Positions 32,580-44,638 of a stretch of DNA of 64,000 nucleotides are shown here, one piece after another; position 1 is the first letter of the stretch; the number at the start of each line of letters is the position of its first letter. Made by a program: the position numbers and the translations under genes. The notes beneath the pieces are model-generated. The model did no database searches. It was not told the DNA's origin and worked only from the letters and a program-made list of their open reading frames with translations. The stretch lies in assembly GCA_032718865.1 (NCBI GenBank), contig JALUTQ010000007.1:1240001-1304000 (forward strand), given 5' to 3'. Source of the stretch: Tilletia caries (lineage: Eukaryota > Basidiomycota > Exobasidiomycetes > Tilletiales > Tilletiaceae).

Positions 32580-34059
32580 TCATCGGACCAATTGCCGAGT
32601 CTTTCCCACCGCTGTGCGTGCGCCGACGACGATCTGGGCAGCTTTGGAAATTCTAGGATCGGAATGCGTGCAAAGTTTAGCGAAGGTTGAATTGCGAATC
32701 TTGACGTTGTAAGAGTGTCCCGTGAGCTGTGAGTCGTGAGAGTCGCTTCACCGCGGCATGGTATTGCTTTTCCGCCTCGACGAGCTTGGGATCCTATTCG
32801 AGGTCTTCTTTTTCTTGGTCCGTCAATTTTGCCGACCGGTCGATCTTCAGCTTTTCGATTCTTGCCGCCTTTGATGATCCCTGCGGCGCTGTCAAGCCGT
32901 ACGCGTCGTCGATGTCGCGCAGGGCATCCACGACCGATCGTGCCGCAAAACCAGACCACTGCAGAAAAAAGTGTTTGGTCGTCTGATGCGATCCTTCATT
33001 TCATCGCTCAAGTCTTCTTCCAGCGCCAATGCCGTCCAGTTGACGTTCGCAGTGTCATGAGTGTAGTGTCTGTGATGTAAGATAAGAAAGTTGAGTGCTG
33101 GTCGACTTGGCTTAGAGGAGCCCAGGGAAGGCAGGCCTCCCTTGCTGCAGAGCGAATGGATTTGCCGGGTCATGGCGGAACCGCTCAGCGGCTTGTCCCC
33201 AAGTTCGAAAAGTCCCTGCGAGCCACTGAGGAAGAGAGGCGCATCTCTGACGCACGTGAACTTGTTGGTACGGCTGCGGAGAAAGGTGTCGATGTCGGGG
33301 ACCCGCTCTCCTGAGTCGCCATCGACCAGGACACCTCGCATGATCAGCTGTGGGATGAGGACAGCTGTGATGCTGAGTGCAAAGCCAAGAATGGCCAAAT
33401 TCGGTCTACAGAAGGAGTGCAGCGGGGATTGAATTCACCTTGGTAACGGAGTGCAGCAACCAGTTCTGCTTGATGCCACGGGTGAGGGCGCCAGAGAAGC
33501 ATTTCAGATTCTTGACGTTGAACTGAATCGTGAACTCGAACGGGCTGCGCTTCAAGACCACAACGTCTTCGACCTTAGAGTAATCGGACGTTTTCTCGGT
33601 CTGAATGAGTGAAAAAGTCCGCACGCCCGTGTAAAAGGAAAACAGAAGCAACATGTAAAGGCTGTAGGGCTGCAGCGACGAGCACTGAGCGGCAAAAGGG
33701 ATGCGGTTCAAGTGCCGCTCCGACTACGAAGATGATTATGGATGAGAACGTGTACAAATGATAGAGACATGAGCACGAAGTGGAAGGGGGGCACTTACAG
33801 AAAAAAAAAAACATCAAAGTCAGTTCCGAACGACCGTAAAACTTGTGATCCATGCCGACTTGCCGTGACAATCGAGGTTGTACTTGCGCGCCAATGTCAC
33901 TGTGAAAATACAAAGGAGATACGTGTGTCTGTCATTGAGGTTGGCGCGGACCCTGCGGAGCACCTCTGCAACGGCGCTTTGCGTCCGGAACAATCTTAAC
34001 CAAGCCGGAAAGAAGCATTCCGCGCCAAAAGTCAAGGGTACGGGCCTTGACTTTTCTAA

Positions 34060-34440
34060 AGCTGGAGCCGGGGGAGCATTATGGATTTCATGCGACGCGT
34101 ATACGATGTCAATGAAATCAATTTCAATGAAAATGAGTCCAATTCGATGCATTTTTGTAGAATCTATCCACCCACTGCAAGTCTCCTCAGTTCTCCCTCT
34201 GTCGTCAAGGGCTCATCGCTCACCTCAGTTACACCCATCGGCTCATGCCATCGACCTCTCTCCTCCCTCTCACACCTATCGCATACCCGCTGAGTCGCAG
34301 CTATTGCTCAGTCGCATTCCATCTCATTCCAGTTGTAACCCAGTCGCACTCCATAGCCAGTCGCACTCCATCGCCAGTCACACTCCATCGCCAGTCGCAT
34401 TCCATCCCATCCCAGTCACACCCATCGGTTCTTAAAGCAA
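34060..34440. repeat. CAGTCGCACTCCAT-type tandem repeat region
   Basis: Bases about 34300-34430 consist of irregular CCAGTCGCACTCCATCG units. No gene. Confidence 0.6.
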
Positions 34441-34458
34441 GCAATGCTGCCTGCCATG

Positions 34459-35071
34459 CAAGGCTCGGCAAGCTACTAGAGTTACCACTTTTCTACGAAA
34501 TAGTATAGTCAACTTATAGTGAGCGGTCACCTCCGCGGGAAATAGTATAGTCAAGTGAGATATAGCTACTATAAAATTTATAGTTACTATTTCAGCCATG
34601 CAAATTTTCGTTGGCCTCTTCGCTGAAATAGCCACTATAGTCACTTCCAGTAGCTACCTGTGACTAGTTCAGCACAAAGTGAGATCAACATAGTTACTAT
34701 ATGTGGCTATCAGTTACTGGAGCTACTATATAGTAACTATTCAGCAGCTGTCTCAGCCAGCCCCTGTCCAACACAAAAAGTTACATTTGAGTGAAATAGT
34801 CACTATATGTGGCTATGAGTAACTGAGATAGCGACTATATATGACTAGGAGTAGCTGCAGCTGCTACATAGTGACTATCTAGTGGCTATATCAGCCAAGT
34901 GCGATTTTTCATAACTATTTCAACTATTAGTTACTCCGCGCCGATCTGAAAAAGTTATAGCTACTATTTTTTCTAGGCGGCTTCGCCGCCCAAAGTATAG
35001 TCAAGTTATCACTATTAGTTATAACTATATAGTTATCATAGTTACATAGTAAAGATAGTTGCCGAGCCTTG
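34459..35071. mobile_element. hAT-type non-autonomous element (TAGTCACTA body), copy 2
   Basis: Ends CAAGGCTCGGCAAG and inverted TTGCCGAGCCTTG, perfect 8-bp TSD CTGCCATG (34451-34458 and 35072-35079). 613 bp, near-identical to 8292-8902. Confidence 0.92.
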
Positions 35072-35084
35072 CTGCCATGACCCA

Positions 35085-36482
35085 TGATGCATTAATGCCC
35101 ATGACATGGAGTAACGTTATAAGGCCAAATGCGGTAGACGTAGAAGATCAAACTAGAAGCGATGAAACTGATCAAAATTCAGAACCCAGAATATCAATCA
35201 AGTATCAGCAGCAGCCAGAATAAAATCGGAATGGAGAAAAGAACGGAGGTGATCAGTACTCAGTAACGTTCTGGGGCACCATCACCAGGACACGTGGTAG
35301 GTGTAAGCGTGTAGCTCAAGAGATCTAAGCAAGGCTCGGCCAGTTATTATAAGTTGTCCATTTTTGGTCCGCAGTTAAGTTTAGTTTCAGTTGGAACCCT
35401 TTGCCGGCGCGCGCAGTTTATTTTTAGTCACAGTTTAGCCACTTACTATCATTACAGTTAACTTAATTTTGAACCTTTCACTATACGTTACTTACAGTTA
35501 TTTATAGTAACTTAATCGCGTCTCAGTCACCCAATTCACGCGGTATCTACCTCAAGATGTCTGGTACTATTCCATTTTGCCTTTAGGCACGTACTTTGTC
35601 GCCTCCAGTTACTTGTTACAGTCATTATTAGTTACTGTGGGCACAGTTGTTAATAGTTAATTGTTCCAGTTATTGTTAGTTAATGGATACAGTTATTAAT
35701 AGTTGACTACTATAGTTGTGATTAGTTACTGTGCGCACTGTGAGTAACTTTAAGTAACTGTAAGTAACTATAAGTAGTTATAAGTTCGCACTGTAAGTAG
35801 CTGTGAGTAACTGTAAGTTGGGTCAAATCTTCGGCTTGCGAACGGCAACTTCTAGTGACTATAAGTTACCGTGTCCGAACCCATACAGTTTAAGTTGACT
35901 TAATTTTTCCGGAGGCTCCACCGCCCGCAGTTTAGTCACAGTTTAACTAGATTAAGTTAACTTACCCGCAGTTGCAGTTAGGTAAGTTGGTAAGTTGCCG
36001 AGCCTTGGATCTAAGAATGGCACGACTTGTAAGTTATACTTTGTAGGCAGGTCAGAGTTGAAACTTGAAGGTTAGTGAACGCTGAAGTAAGTTGGGCAGT
36101 TCACAGTTGCCACTTTGACAGTTGCGTTTGTCGAAAAGTTGAAGACATTTCAACTTCCTCGGAGCGTTTTGAGTTTTGAGTATGGCTATCAACTTTATCG
36201 GAGGGTTTTGAGTTAGGCGTAGGAAAAGTGGAGGTGAAAGAGACACCGAAACGGGTAAATAACGGCGAAAGGACGGCATGAGAACAGCAAATTTCTATCT
36301 TCACAAAGAAGACTTGGAGATGTCATGAGCGTCGATAAATGCTTAGAACACGGACACCCAGACGAAGTTTGAAAAGATTTCAAGGAGGTTTGAAGTATTT
36401 CATTCGAGGGATGTTGCAAAACTTTTTTTCGGCCGCAAAAATCTAAGGGGCAGATATGACCCCATACTAAAGTCTGGGGAAC
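35085..36482. repeat. Interspersed repeat, copy 2, split by a hAT
   Basis: Homologue of 14540-15287. The hAT at 35330-36007 separates its halves. A partly duplicated phrase (TCGGAGCGTTTTGAGTTTTGAG / TCGGAGGGTTTTGAGTTAGG) lies near 36160-36215. No coding sequence recognised. Confidence 0.7.
35330..36007. mobile_element. hAT-type element (AGTTACTGTAAGTAACT body)
   Basis: Ends CAAGGCTCGGCCAG and inverted TTGCCGAGCCTTG; perfect 8-bp TSD GATCTAAG (35322-35329 and 36008-36015). The 678-bp body is made of AGTTACTTACAGTTA, AGTAACTGTAAG and TTAGTTACTG units. The empty site is approximated by the paralogous repeat near 14850. Non-coding. Confidence 0.92.
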
Positions 36483-36880
36483 TATTTCAAAAACATATTA
36501 TAGTATGTAGCAATTTTTGGCACTTTTTCGATTGTCATACTATATACTATTTGGTTTTCGTGGCGGTAATATAGTATGACTATAGTATGTTTTTCCCTCA
36601 CTTGCGGAAATATACTAGAACTATCCTACTGTAGCATACAAATCACAAGTGTATTACACTTTACAGAACTCAGCAGTATCCTAGATGTCTCCTCTTTTTA
36701 ATTTTTGTACTGTATTATCTTTCAGAGTAGTATGAAAAATTACCCTAGAAATATCCGCAATAGGATGTATTTAGGATGATTGCAAAACGCTTCTTGGATA
36801 CTAAAGTATAGTGTATACTATTTGTGTGCTATAGTATACTTATGGTGCATTATGAATGTCATTTTTGAACCTCTGGTTCG
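36483..36880. repeat. TATAGTATG-rich tract
   Basis: Contains repeated ATAGTATG, TAGTATACT and ACTATAGTATG units like 10913-12432. Termini not found. Confidence 0.5.
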
Positions 36881-36967
36881 GATCTTCATGGTGGATGGGG
36901 GGGGGTCCTCTGCCGAATTTCTGCACACAGGATGCATTCACCCGGCCGTACGAGATCCATCAAGACT

Positions 36968-37740
36968 ATGGAACGCGGAACCCGACCACCACTCACACTG
37001 ACACCCACCACCGACCCTGTCGACGTCATTCACAGCCTCAGCAACGTCAATAACATTGTGAGTGCGTTTCTATCCCCGTCCAAAGCCCATCAGTTGCTGA
37101 CACGATTCTATTCTAAACTAATCTGCTTACTACAGTCTCTTCACCGCTGCCTGCTACCGCCTGCTACCGCCTGCTGCCGCTTGCTGCTGCTGCCTGCCGC
37201 TGCACTCATCCTCGCGCTCGTCCCCGCCCTCCGCTCCGCCTTGCGCTCGTCTCTGTGTTCTTGCCCCCGCTCCCTTCCGCCCGCGCTCCTTCTCTGCGCT
37301 GCTCTTTCGGCGTCTCTCTCGACTCGCCTCGCGCTCGTTTTTTTCGCTCGTTCCTGGCGCGCTCTCTCGCTCTCGTTTTTCGTCGGCTTCTCCTCTCTGT
37401 CTCTCAGGTGCGGGTCTTCCTCTGCGCGTGTATTTCAGCCTCTGACGTGGTTTTCGTCCCCGGGTCCGCACCTACTGTCTCCCCTCTCTTTCCGCGCCGT
37501 CCTGTCGTGCCCCTCGTGAGTTCCTTCGTCCCCTCAATTCCTCAGATTCCCGCTGATCCAAACTTTTCTTTTTTTTTTCTTCAGCTTTCTCTCCGCTTTG
37601 TAACAGTCCTTTCGACACCCTCACCTGCACAATCAACATGCTACTTGATTCATATTCCTCCCTTCGTCTCTCGTCCTGTCGGTCCCAGTCTCCAGGTGTG
37701 TTCACAGTTCCGAGCTAGAAAACAAAGCGAAGTTTTTTAA
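36968..37740 (+). other. Weak gene candidate, Leu/Ala/Ser-rich
   Basis: An ATG at 36968 opens MERGTRPPLTLTPTTDPVDV followed by IHSLSNVNNI and a GTGAGT donor at 37059. After a CTACAG acceptor near 37136 the frame is low-complexity, pyrimidine-derived (LLLLPAAALILALVPAL). The first exon looks genuine; the rest may not be coding. No domain. Confidence 0.25.
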
Positions 37741-37879
37741 GGCATGGGAGATGGAGATACAAAGATCGGAAACGTACCTTTTTTTGGGGGGGGAGGGGAG
37801 ATGAGGGGCATCTAGGGAATGACATTCTTCGACGTCTAGGCCGAAGTAGTCGATCTTGCGTTTCAGCGGCGGCGGGCTC

Positions 37880-39800
37880 ACCAGCTCGCTAGGAGGAGCC
37901 TTGCCATGCGCGACCAGGGCTTCCCGGTCTCCCGCATCGTGGCCGCGGGGAGGACGTGGGCCCCGTGCCAATCATAAACTGATAGTAATGTTTTTCGGGC
38001 AGTGTCGAGCACCGCAACCTCCGGCACAGCATTGTACCAAAGGTTCTGGTCCTCCCCGGCGTCATCAGAAGGTCGTGGTCGCCCTCCCTGCCCAACACAC
38101 GACGTGGCTGTATGAACAAAGATGAGGTTATATGTGTATCAATTGTTTAGGGTCAAGTGATAGCATAGGCCAAAAAAAATAAGGAGAAAAAAAAGAAAAA
38201 CCGTCCGTTTTATCCTCATGGCGCACCAAAAGAGCACGCTCCGCACGCGGCCACAGCACAGAACCACCCAGCAGCGACTTCGTCCACTGGTATTTTGCAA
38301 CACCAGTGGTCGAGGTGCCGAGCATGCTGCTGTTCAGGGTCTGTCCGCAAGGAAAGAATGCATATCAGCTCGGCCTGCTTCGCACCCAACCACAACAGGC
38401 CCCTGAGGCAACACTTACCTTGGCCCGGTTCGTACTGGTGGCCAGTCCTTTCTTGAGGTGTGTTGTTGCCTGAGCAGTTGCGCATGACAGCGAGCAGGAA
38501 ATATGCCACTGCTGTCATCGCTGGGAGTTCTCGAAGCTACGTGCCAGGGAAACCAATTGTCAGCAAGGCTCGGACAGTTACTGACAGTTGTCCATTTTGG
38601 GCATACAGTACAGTACAGTTACAGTCATAACTTACCGCCAGCGCCTACAGTACAGTTACAGTTACAGTTGCAATTAAGTGACTTTAAGTTACTACAGATA
38701 CTGTATTTTTTTCGTCGCGCACGGACCTCCAATCACAGTTTAAGTCACTGTAACAGTTACTGTAGAAAAAGTCTCAAAGTAAGTGTAACTTAAAAGTATT
38801 TTAAGTCACAGTTTTGCCTTTCAACTGTAAGTAAGTGTACGTCAACTGTAAGTATTTGTATGTGTCTGTCAGTGGCTGTAAGTGTTTTTCTCAAACTGAA
38901 AGTGGCTGCCAGGTTTTTTCAACTTAAGCAGTGCTGTACAGTCATAGTAATTTTGAACAGTTTGGGGCCCGAGAAAATTCGAACTTAATCAACTGTACAG
39001 TTGACTGTACCCAGGCCCTACAGTTACAGTCAACTAGATTTTTTTTCCGGCTCCGCCGCCTACAGTACAGTTACAGTTATGACTTGTTAAGTCAACTTAC
39101 CTACAGTCACAGTGGGCACAGTTATACAGTCATACAGTCGCCGGGCCTTGATTGTCAGCATACCATCATCGAAAGGCTCCGAGCGTACTCACACATTGCA
39201 AATGTAGGAGTCACCTGCCTCGTGCACCCGCTTGGTGCGCATGTTGGTGTGCGAGGGTGACTTGATGAGGTGGACGGTGGAAGGGCAAGTAGATTCGTTC
39301 GCCCACTGCGGAGGGAAATCGTTGCCGGTATTGCCGTACACAAACGCAAACGCCGAGCGGCCTTTCCCCGCGTATGACCAGCGGAGCTCCTGCGCCGGCT
39401 TGCCGTCGCTGTGTACCACGCACTAGATGGGTGTCAGGCATTGCCGAGTCCAAGCGTGCCCTCATGTTTGCACCTCCGATGTACTCTCCCGTGGCCTCCA
39501 GTTTGCGGATAAGATCCCCTGGAGTCATGGTCTGTAACAGCCTAGCTACGGTGTGAAGGTGCCACGAGAGCGGGACTGGAAGAGGAGAAATTGAGAAGAA
39601 CGAGAAGATCTGGGTAGGAGGGCGCCAAAAGAGAACAGGAGATCGCAGAGAGAGAGCGGAGAAGCAGGAGGGATGTTGGAGCGCGATGCGGATCGCGTCC
39701 CGCCGACGAACCGACATCCATTGCTGCTGCTGATGTTGTTGGTTGTTAGACGAAGTCATCGACATCCTGCCTTCGACATCCTGCCTCCTGGCCACTACGA
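37880..39800 (-). CDS. Multi-exon gene of unknown function, copy 1
   Basis: Minus-strand exons can be traced. A Gln-rich start MTSSNNQQHQQQQWMSVRRR (from about 39760) is followed by TMTPGDLIRKLEATGEYIGG and, in another frame, VVHSDGKPAQELRWSYAGKG, FAFVYGNTGNDFPPQWANES and RTKRVHEAGDSYICNV. A GTGAGT donor then precedes a hAT (38564-39150). After the acceptor near 38510 the frame gives HISCSLSCATAQATTHLKKG and LATSTNRAK, then a GTAAGT donor, then LNSSMLGTSTTGVAKYQWTK and LLGGSVLWPRAERALLVRHE. A last exon (about 38110-37890) reads NLWYNAVPEVAVLDTARKTL. A frame break or undefined intron remains near 39420. I know no family for it. The same exons recur at 58190-63776. Confidence 0.45.
38564..39150. 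mobile_element. hAT-type element (CAGTTACAGTTACAG body), in an apparent intron
   Basis: Ends CAAGGCTCGGACAG and inverted CGCCGGGCCTTG; perfect 8-bp TSD ATTGTCAG (38556-38563, 39151-39158). 587 bp of CAGTACAGTTACAG, TAAGTCACTGTAAC and TGTAAGTAAGTG units. It lies between a GTGAGT donor and a GACAGCAG acceptor of the surrounding gene, so it may be spliced out. The same insertion with the same TSD exists in the inverted duplicate (58840-63521). Confidence 0.92.
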
Positions 39801-40057
39801 AGAATGATAGAGGTCAGAAAAGACTCAAGACCAAGATCATTATCACCACTAAAATCATCACCGCCACTCTCCGACAGCACTCACCTTGAGGCCATCATTT
39901 GCGCGCTGCTTTCCTTTTCAGCTTCGGCGTGCTGTCGGCCTCTCAAGCTCGCTTGACACCCTGCTTTGAGTGACAGAGTCCGTTCTGGACTTCGTTCCGA
40001 TACCTCTTAGAGCTCTGCCGTTGCTGCCGCTCCTTGTATACCTCCTCCTGCTCTGGT

Positions 40058-40827
40058 CAAGGATGAGCCCGGAGCGCCCCGGAGTGCTCCGTACTCCCGG
40101 GCCCATACTCCGGGGCGCTCCGCTGACTCTCTGTGGTGCTCCGTGCTCCGTCTCTTTTCAGAGTTACCCCAGCATCTTACTCCGTACTCCGTCACGATGA
40201 GGAGCACAAGAGAAAACTTACTCCGTGCTCCGTCAAATTATGAAGTGTTTCAAAAAGTCTACTCTGTACTCCGTAGCTACGGAGCCCGGATAATTCGGGG
40301 GAGCTCCGTACTCCGGGAGATGATCTCACAAATCCCAAAATATGGTATGATTTCAGAAATGTGTATGCTGATGATCAAGCTTGTAGCAGCTGTGCTTGAG
40401 AGAACAGCCTGAGAGCGCTTGAAGAGCTGTTTTGGTCAGATTTAGACTGCGAGATGAGATTTCTAAAAATGAATTTTGAGAATTGACACCAAAATGCCCT
40501 CAAAATATCCATATTTATGGGGAAATACCTTCCTTATGAGAAAAATGTGGAGGTCCCGGAGCGCCCCCGACTCCGGGGGCAGCTCCGTACTCCGTCACAT
40601 TTCGCAGGTATTTACTCCGTACTCCGGGGAAATTCTGCAAAGCCCAGAGGTCGGCTCCGTACTTCGGGGAATTTCCTACAATGCTTAAACGTCAGCTCCG
40701 TACTCCGGCAACGGTGAGGTAACCTCCCGATTCTCACTCCGTACTCCCGGATCCCCCGGAGTGCGGCCCCGAATAACCGGGACGCTCCTGCAAAACCGCT
40801 CCGGGGCTTACTCCATGCTCATCCTTA
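40058..40827 (-). mobile_element. Family I MITE, copy B (complete, 770 bp)
   Basis: Ends CAAGGATGAGC and inverted GCTCATCCTTA, flanked by a 7-bp duplication CTCTGGT (40051-40057, 40828-40834; 8 bp if one mismatch is allowed). The body is the reverse complement of 57168-57936 at near identity and of copy A without its family II insertion. ORFs such as 40476-40688 are repeat translations. Confidence 0.88.
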
Positions 40828-40834
40828 CTCTGGT

Positions 40835-42311
40835 GTGAGGCCGTTGCGGTGCTCCTTACTGGACTGACGGTTCCGATCCTTTCGTACCGACGTCTGCCCC
40901 AGAACTCTGGACTTCCTGGTCTTGTCACTCTTGTCACTGGCTTTGTGACATTTGTGTTTTTTCAGTTAGCGGAGCATGCGCTCACAAGTCACAGCCGCTG
41001 CATCGGATGTGAGTCGTTTCGACGGAGCAATTGAGCGCGTTGTATGCCTCTTGGCACTCCTCGCAGAGCCCGTCCGTGAGGGTTCTGGCGCAGGCCACAC
41101 ATATTCGTTTGTGATTCATGGCAAGTTCCGTGTCGAGTATCGCCTGGTCGACAGCTTTGCGTAAATCTTGCTCCTCGACGGAGAGATTTCCGGCCAACCA
41201 TGCGAAGAAGGCTGGGTCGGGATGGCGTTCCCAATTTTCTTTCGGCCACGCTGTCCGGGCAGGTGCGATGCCGTGTGCGAGCTGCACTTGGACCATGGTG
41301 AGCTTGAGGGTCACTGAATCCACCTTTGAGAGCTGTGGGCTCGGCATGAATGGAGAGCAGGGTGAGTTGGAAGACTGGATGGAAGGCGGTCAGAGGGAAC
41401 GAACGGAGATCGCACTGTCAATATGTACTAGAACGCCAGGTGGGGAGTAGATACTCGCGCCGTGTTTTCTCTTGCTTGGAACTGCTTGTTTCATTGCTTG
41501 TACACTAACCCGATCATCACCTCTCATCAGAATGCATAGACCCTCCCCCTCATCCTCTCTTTTGCTCTCATCATCACCTGTCCAACACACTACTTCATTT
41601 TCGAAATCAGGAGTTAAAGGATGGGTCGAGTGGTGAGGACGGAAGATGAATTGGCCGCCATCACCATGTCCGACTGGGATGATGCCTGTAACCATCTGAG
41701 CAGGCGCAAGGATAAGTATGGAATAATAAGCGCAGGGATGAACGCATCCGCCAGAGGCCCCAAGGCCAAATCCGTACCCTGGTCGTACCCTGATTATAGA
41801 TGTTACTAGGTTATTCGGCGATGGTTAGGAGATGGACGTTGTGAACGTCTGAGGACCGAGGTGGGTTGTAAGTTGTAGAATCGGTTCGGTGAAGGAGTCG
41901 AGGAAAGTTAGGAAGAGTCTGTAGCCGAGCATTCCGTCACTGTTTTCCTTGCGAGTCTGTTGGGAGGTGCGGGAATGAGATCCATCTCGAGAATAGCGGG
42001 AGCTGCGCCGACGTGAGCGGACTGATGCTTCGAAGATGGGAAGGACGTTCTGCTCGAGTGCTGTGGTGTGAGAGAGGAGGGCGAGGGTGAGGATTAGAAG
42101 TTGATGTGCTCTTCGGAGATGCATCTCGCACATTTCTGGAGGCTGTTGACGACTGTTTGAGTTGTGCTGCTGCTGGCCCTCGGGGATGGAGCCAGGTGGA
42201 GGTGACGAGCCCCCTCACCAACTGCGCAATTCGTATCCCCTAGACTCATGGTGGACCGCATCAGAAACACGCCATATCCCCGCAAAGCTTGATCGTTTGC
42301 CCTTGAGATCA
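40835..42311. other. No gene recognised
   Basis: A minus-strand ORF (40982-41347) has a Cys pattern CVACARTLTDGLCEECQEAY and may be a fragment of a zinc-binding protein. Otherwise only short frames. Bases 41520-41600 are pyrimidine-rich. Confidence 0.35.
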
Positions 42312-44193
42312 TTAGCCGCGCCCTGCAAAGGCCAGCTTGGTCTGTCCATGTGAGAGTGGAGGGTAAGAGCTGGTTGATACGTTGATCCAAGAATGATATG
42401 TGTCATGTGATCCCAGGAGAGACCGTGAACGCGTGTTGACCATAGTGAATCTTCTGCGATTGCGATTGTGATTGCGAATGCTGTGAGATAGCTGCTGCTG
42501 ATAGATTGATGCGCGGTTGGTGGTGTCCTTGTATGTGTATGCGTCGATGTCGGGCCGAGCCTTGATGGCCTCATGGAAGTCATTGCCCGCTGTGTCGGGC
42601 TTAGCCTGACCATCGTCGCTTCCCGCGGGATGTACAGCTTGATCTCGACGAGCTGCCCATGCTTGCTCTGTGACCGTCGACCGTCCCCACCGGACGAGGT
42701 TCCCGTTGCGCCTGTGTTCTGGACTGGCTCCTGCTGTTCCGAATATTGCTGTCCATGGTGGCATTCTCCCGCTGATGCTACCGCGCTCTGGGAGCTCAGG
42801 GCGTCTTCGCCGCTCGGTGATGAAGTTGTGCTCGTATGCACGTGCCAGCTGTCCTGCCCGCATGTATCCGGCCTTCCGAAGAGATGAGACGGTAGCTGCA
42901 TGCAGATAAAGACGTTTGGCTGCTTCATCAATCAGCACGACCGGTCCAGGTCGCAGTGGGCTGAGTTCAGGGATCGTAAGAGTGCGCAAAAGCTTCTCAA
43001 GTTCCACCATTGGAGTGTGAGAAGACGAGGGGAACGAGCTCGTCGTGTTGCGACGCGTCTTGTGCGAGACGATACGAGGGGTGGACCCCGACGAACACGA
43101 TATCGTTACCGTCTTCTCTGCGTATGTTGAGGTGCGAGTCGGAGTCACTGGGTGATCCTTGCGCTCACCGTTCCGCGAGGAGGAGGAGTTCCTATGTCGA
43201 AGGCGGATCGTCGACTGTATGCGTGGCCCCGTCGACTACAGCGGAGACAAAGCGCGCCATCTCGCGCTTCGTGAGGCGGAAATACTGGTCGACCTTCCCA
43301 ACGAGACAATGGCCCTCAGGATTGCAGTCGTCCTCGTAGCATTTGTACGTCTCTTCAATCGTGTTCATCGTCTCCTTGTGCGGCGAGAAAAGGGGGGGGA
43401 TAACCGCACCACTGTTGGTCTTGACTTTCTTGGCGACCTTCGTAGTTGACGATGAGGCAGACGAGCTTGATGCAAGCTCGCTCTTTGCACGAGCTCTCTT
43501 GATCTCCGTTGTAGTGGCAAGGCGAACATCGTCGTCGCTTTCATCTTGGAGGTCATCAATTTCGTCCCCCTGCTGGACATCTTGTTCCTTGAGGACAATG
43601 ATAGACTCGGCGAACTTCTCAGTGCTAGAGAACAGAGCAGAGCGAAGGTTCTTGAAGCTCGAGTCGGTGTCGATTGGCAAAGGCTTCTTCCACTTCGCTG
43701 TGCCGCCCTTCGGGATTCGGACCTTTATGGCGAGAGTTCCTTACTTGACGATGCCAACCTTGTGACCTTTCGCCATCGGCTCGATGGCGCTGACGAATCG
43801 GCGCTGGAACTTGTTGGAGCTCGTTCGACGGCAGAACTCCACCATGAGGCGAGTTGAATCGCTCTTCTTCTGTCGAGCATCGGGCCCTTCTTTGCCTTGA
43901 GCACGATGTACTCGACCGATACGTCCAGAGCGACGCTGCCGGTGGAATCTTCGACGTCGGTGTCGGAGTCCGAGTTGGTGTTCTATCCCGGAGAAGCATA
44001 ATCATCGGGCGACGGAGGTGCAAGAGTTCTGGCACGCACAGCCTTGTTTTTGTTGTCGGTGAAGGGAATCAGGGATGTATATGCATATTGCATGCTCAGT
44101 CAATGAGTCAGCAGAAAGATGCTATGGAATCCAGTACTCACTGCTAGCGACGGCATTTGACCTTTCACCGTCTGCTTCGGCACTTGGCGCCAT
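42312..44193 (-). pseudogene. Degenerate uncharacterised basidiomycete-type gene
   Basis: A first exon MAPSAEADGERSNAVAS (ATG 44193) ends at a GTGAGT donor. Later frames give DTDVEDSTGSVALDVSVEYI, with TAG at 43983 upstream; QRRFVSAIEPMAKGHKVGIV, followed by a TAA near 43744; and then an open stretch with KWKKPLPIDTDSSFKNLRSA, YKCYEDDCNPEGHC and LTKREMARFVSAVVDGATHT. After a further break comes PMVELEKLLRTLTIPELSPL and EAAKRLYLHAATVSSLRKAG, which could be a SAM-like helical domain (inference). I have the impression of a recurrent family of fungal proteins with a Cys motif and a downstream helical domain, but cannot name it. Confidence 0.4.
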
Positions 44194-44638
44194 CGTGGTC
44201 GAAGGTTCTCGTATCTGGAGCCTTCGGCCTTGGCCCTTGTTGGTGATGACTGGTCACTGGATGACTGTCTTGACTCTTGACTGATGAGTGGACCGTGGTA
44301 TTGTGGTCTGACCAGAGCGTGAAGGCGAGCGCGCTCTACGTGACACAAACGCGACGCGTACGTGACACGATTACACGTGGCACTGTGTATGATGAATATT
44401 CAATGAGGTGGAATTGTGCACTGTTACATCCTCGACACCGGTGTATTGCTTCCTGGAATTGGCAGATGCTGGCAGACTCTCTGCTGAGGTCTTAGAGCAT
44501 CAAGCGCAGTACTGATGCAGGGGTGGGCAACCCGGCAAAATACAACCCTCCATTCCACAATACCCATACAATGCCTAAAGCCTGTAACGCGCTGACGGTC
44601 ACTAACAACCTTGAAGGAAGGACCCGCTGACTTTCCAG

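Larger units (their letters stand above)
29602..34058 (-). pseudogene. Tyrosine recombinase copy 2, truncated, deleted and split
   Basis: Homologous to 17469-19494. It lacks exons 1-2 (homology stops in exon 3 at about 34058). It keeps the YTGVR box as FYTGVRTFSL, with the Pro of TGVRP changed to Thr. A deletion of about 300 bp at 33110-33117 joins PSLGS directly to intron sequence, so the second Arg box, the His region and the last 5' splice site are gone. Exon 6 with RHYTHDTANVNW is present, as is the same TAG (32794-32796). A 2.5 kb LTR element (30057-32579) splits the C-terminal extension. The extension here keeps a segment (AADILADTRTTDNRQG) that is deleted in copy 1 and ends SSCPRVEN at 29602. 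It cannot encode an active recombinase. Confidence 0.85.

Noticed and set aside
37154..37471. Glu/Arg-rich minus-strand ORF
   Set aside because: Shadow of a pyrimidine-rich low-complexity stretch.
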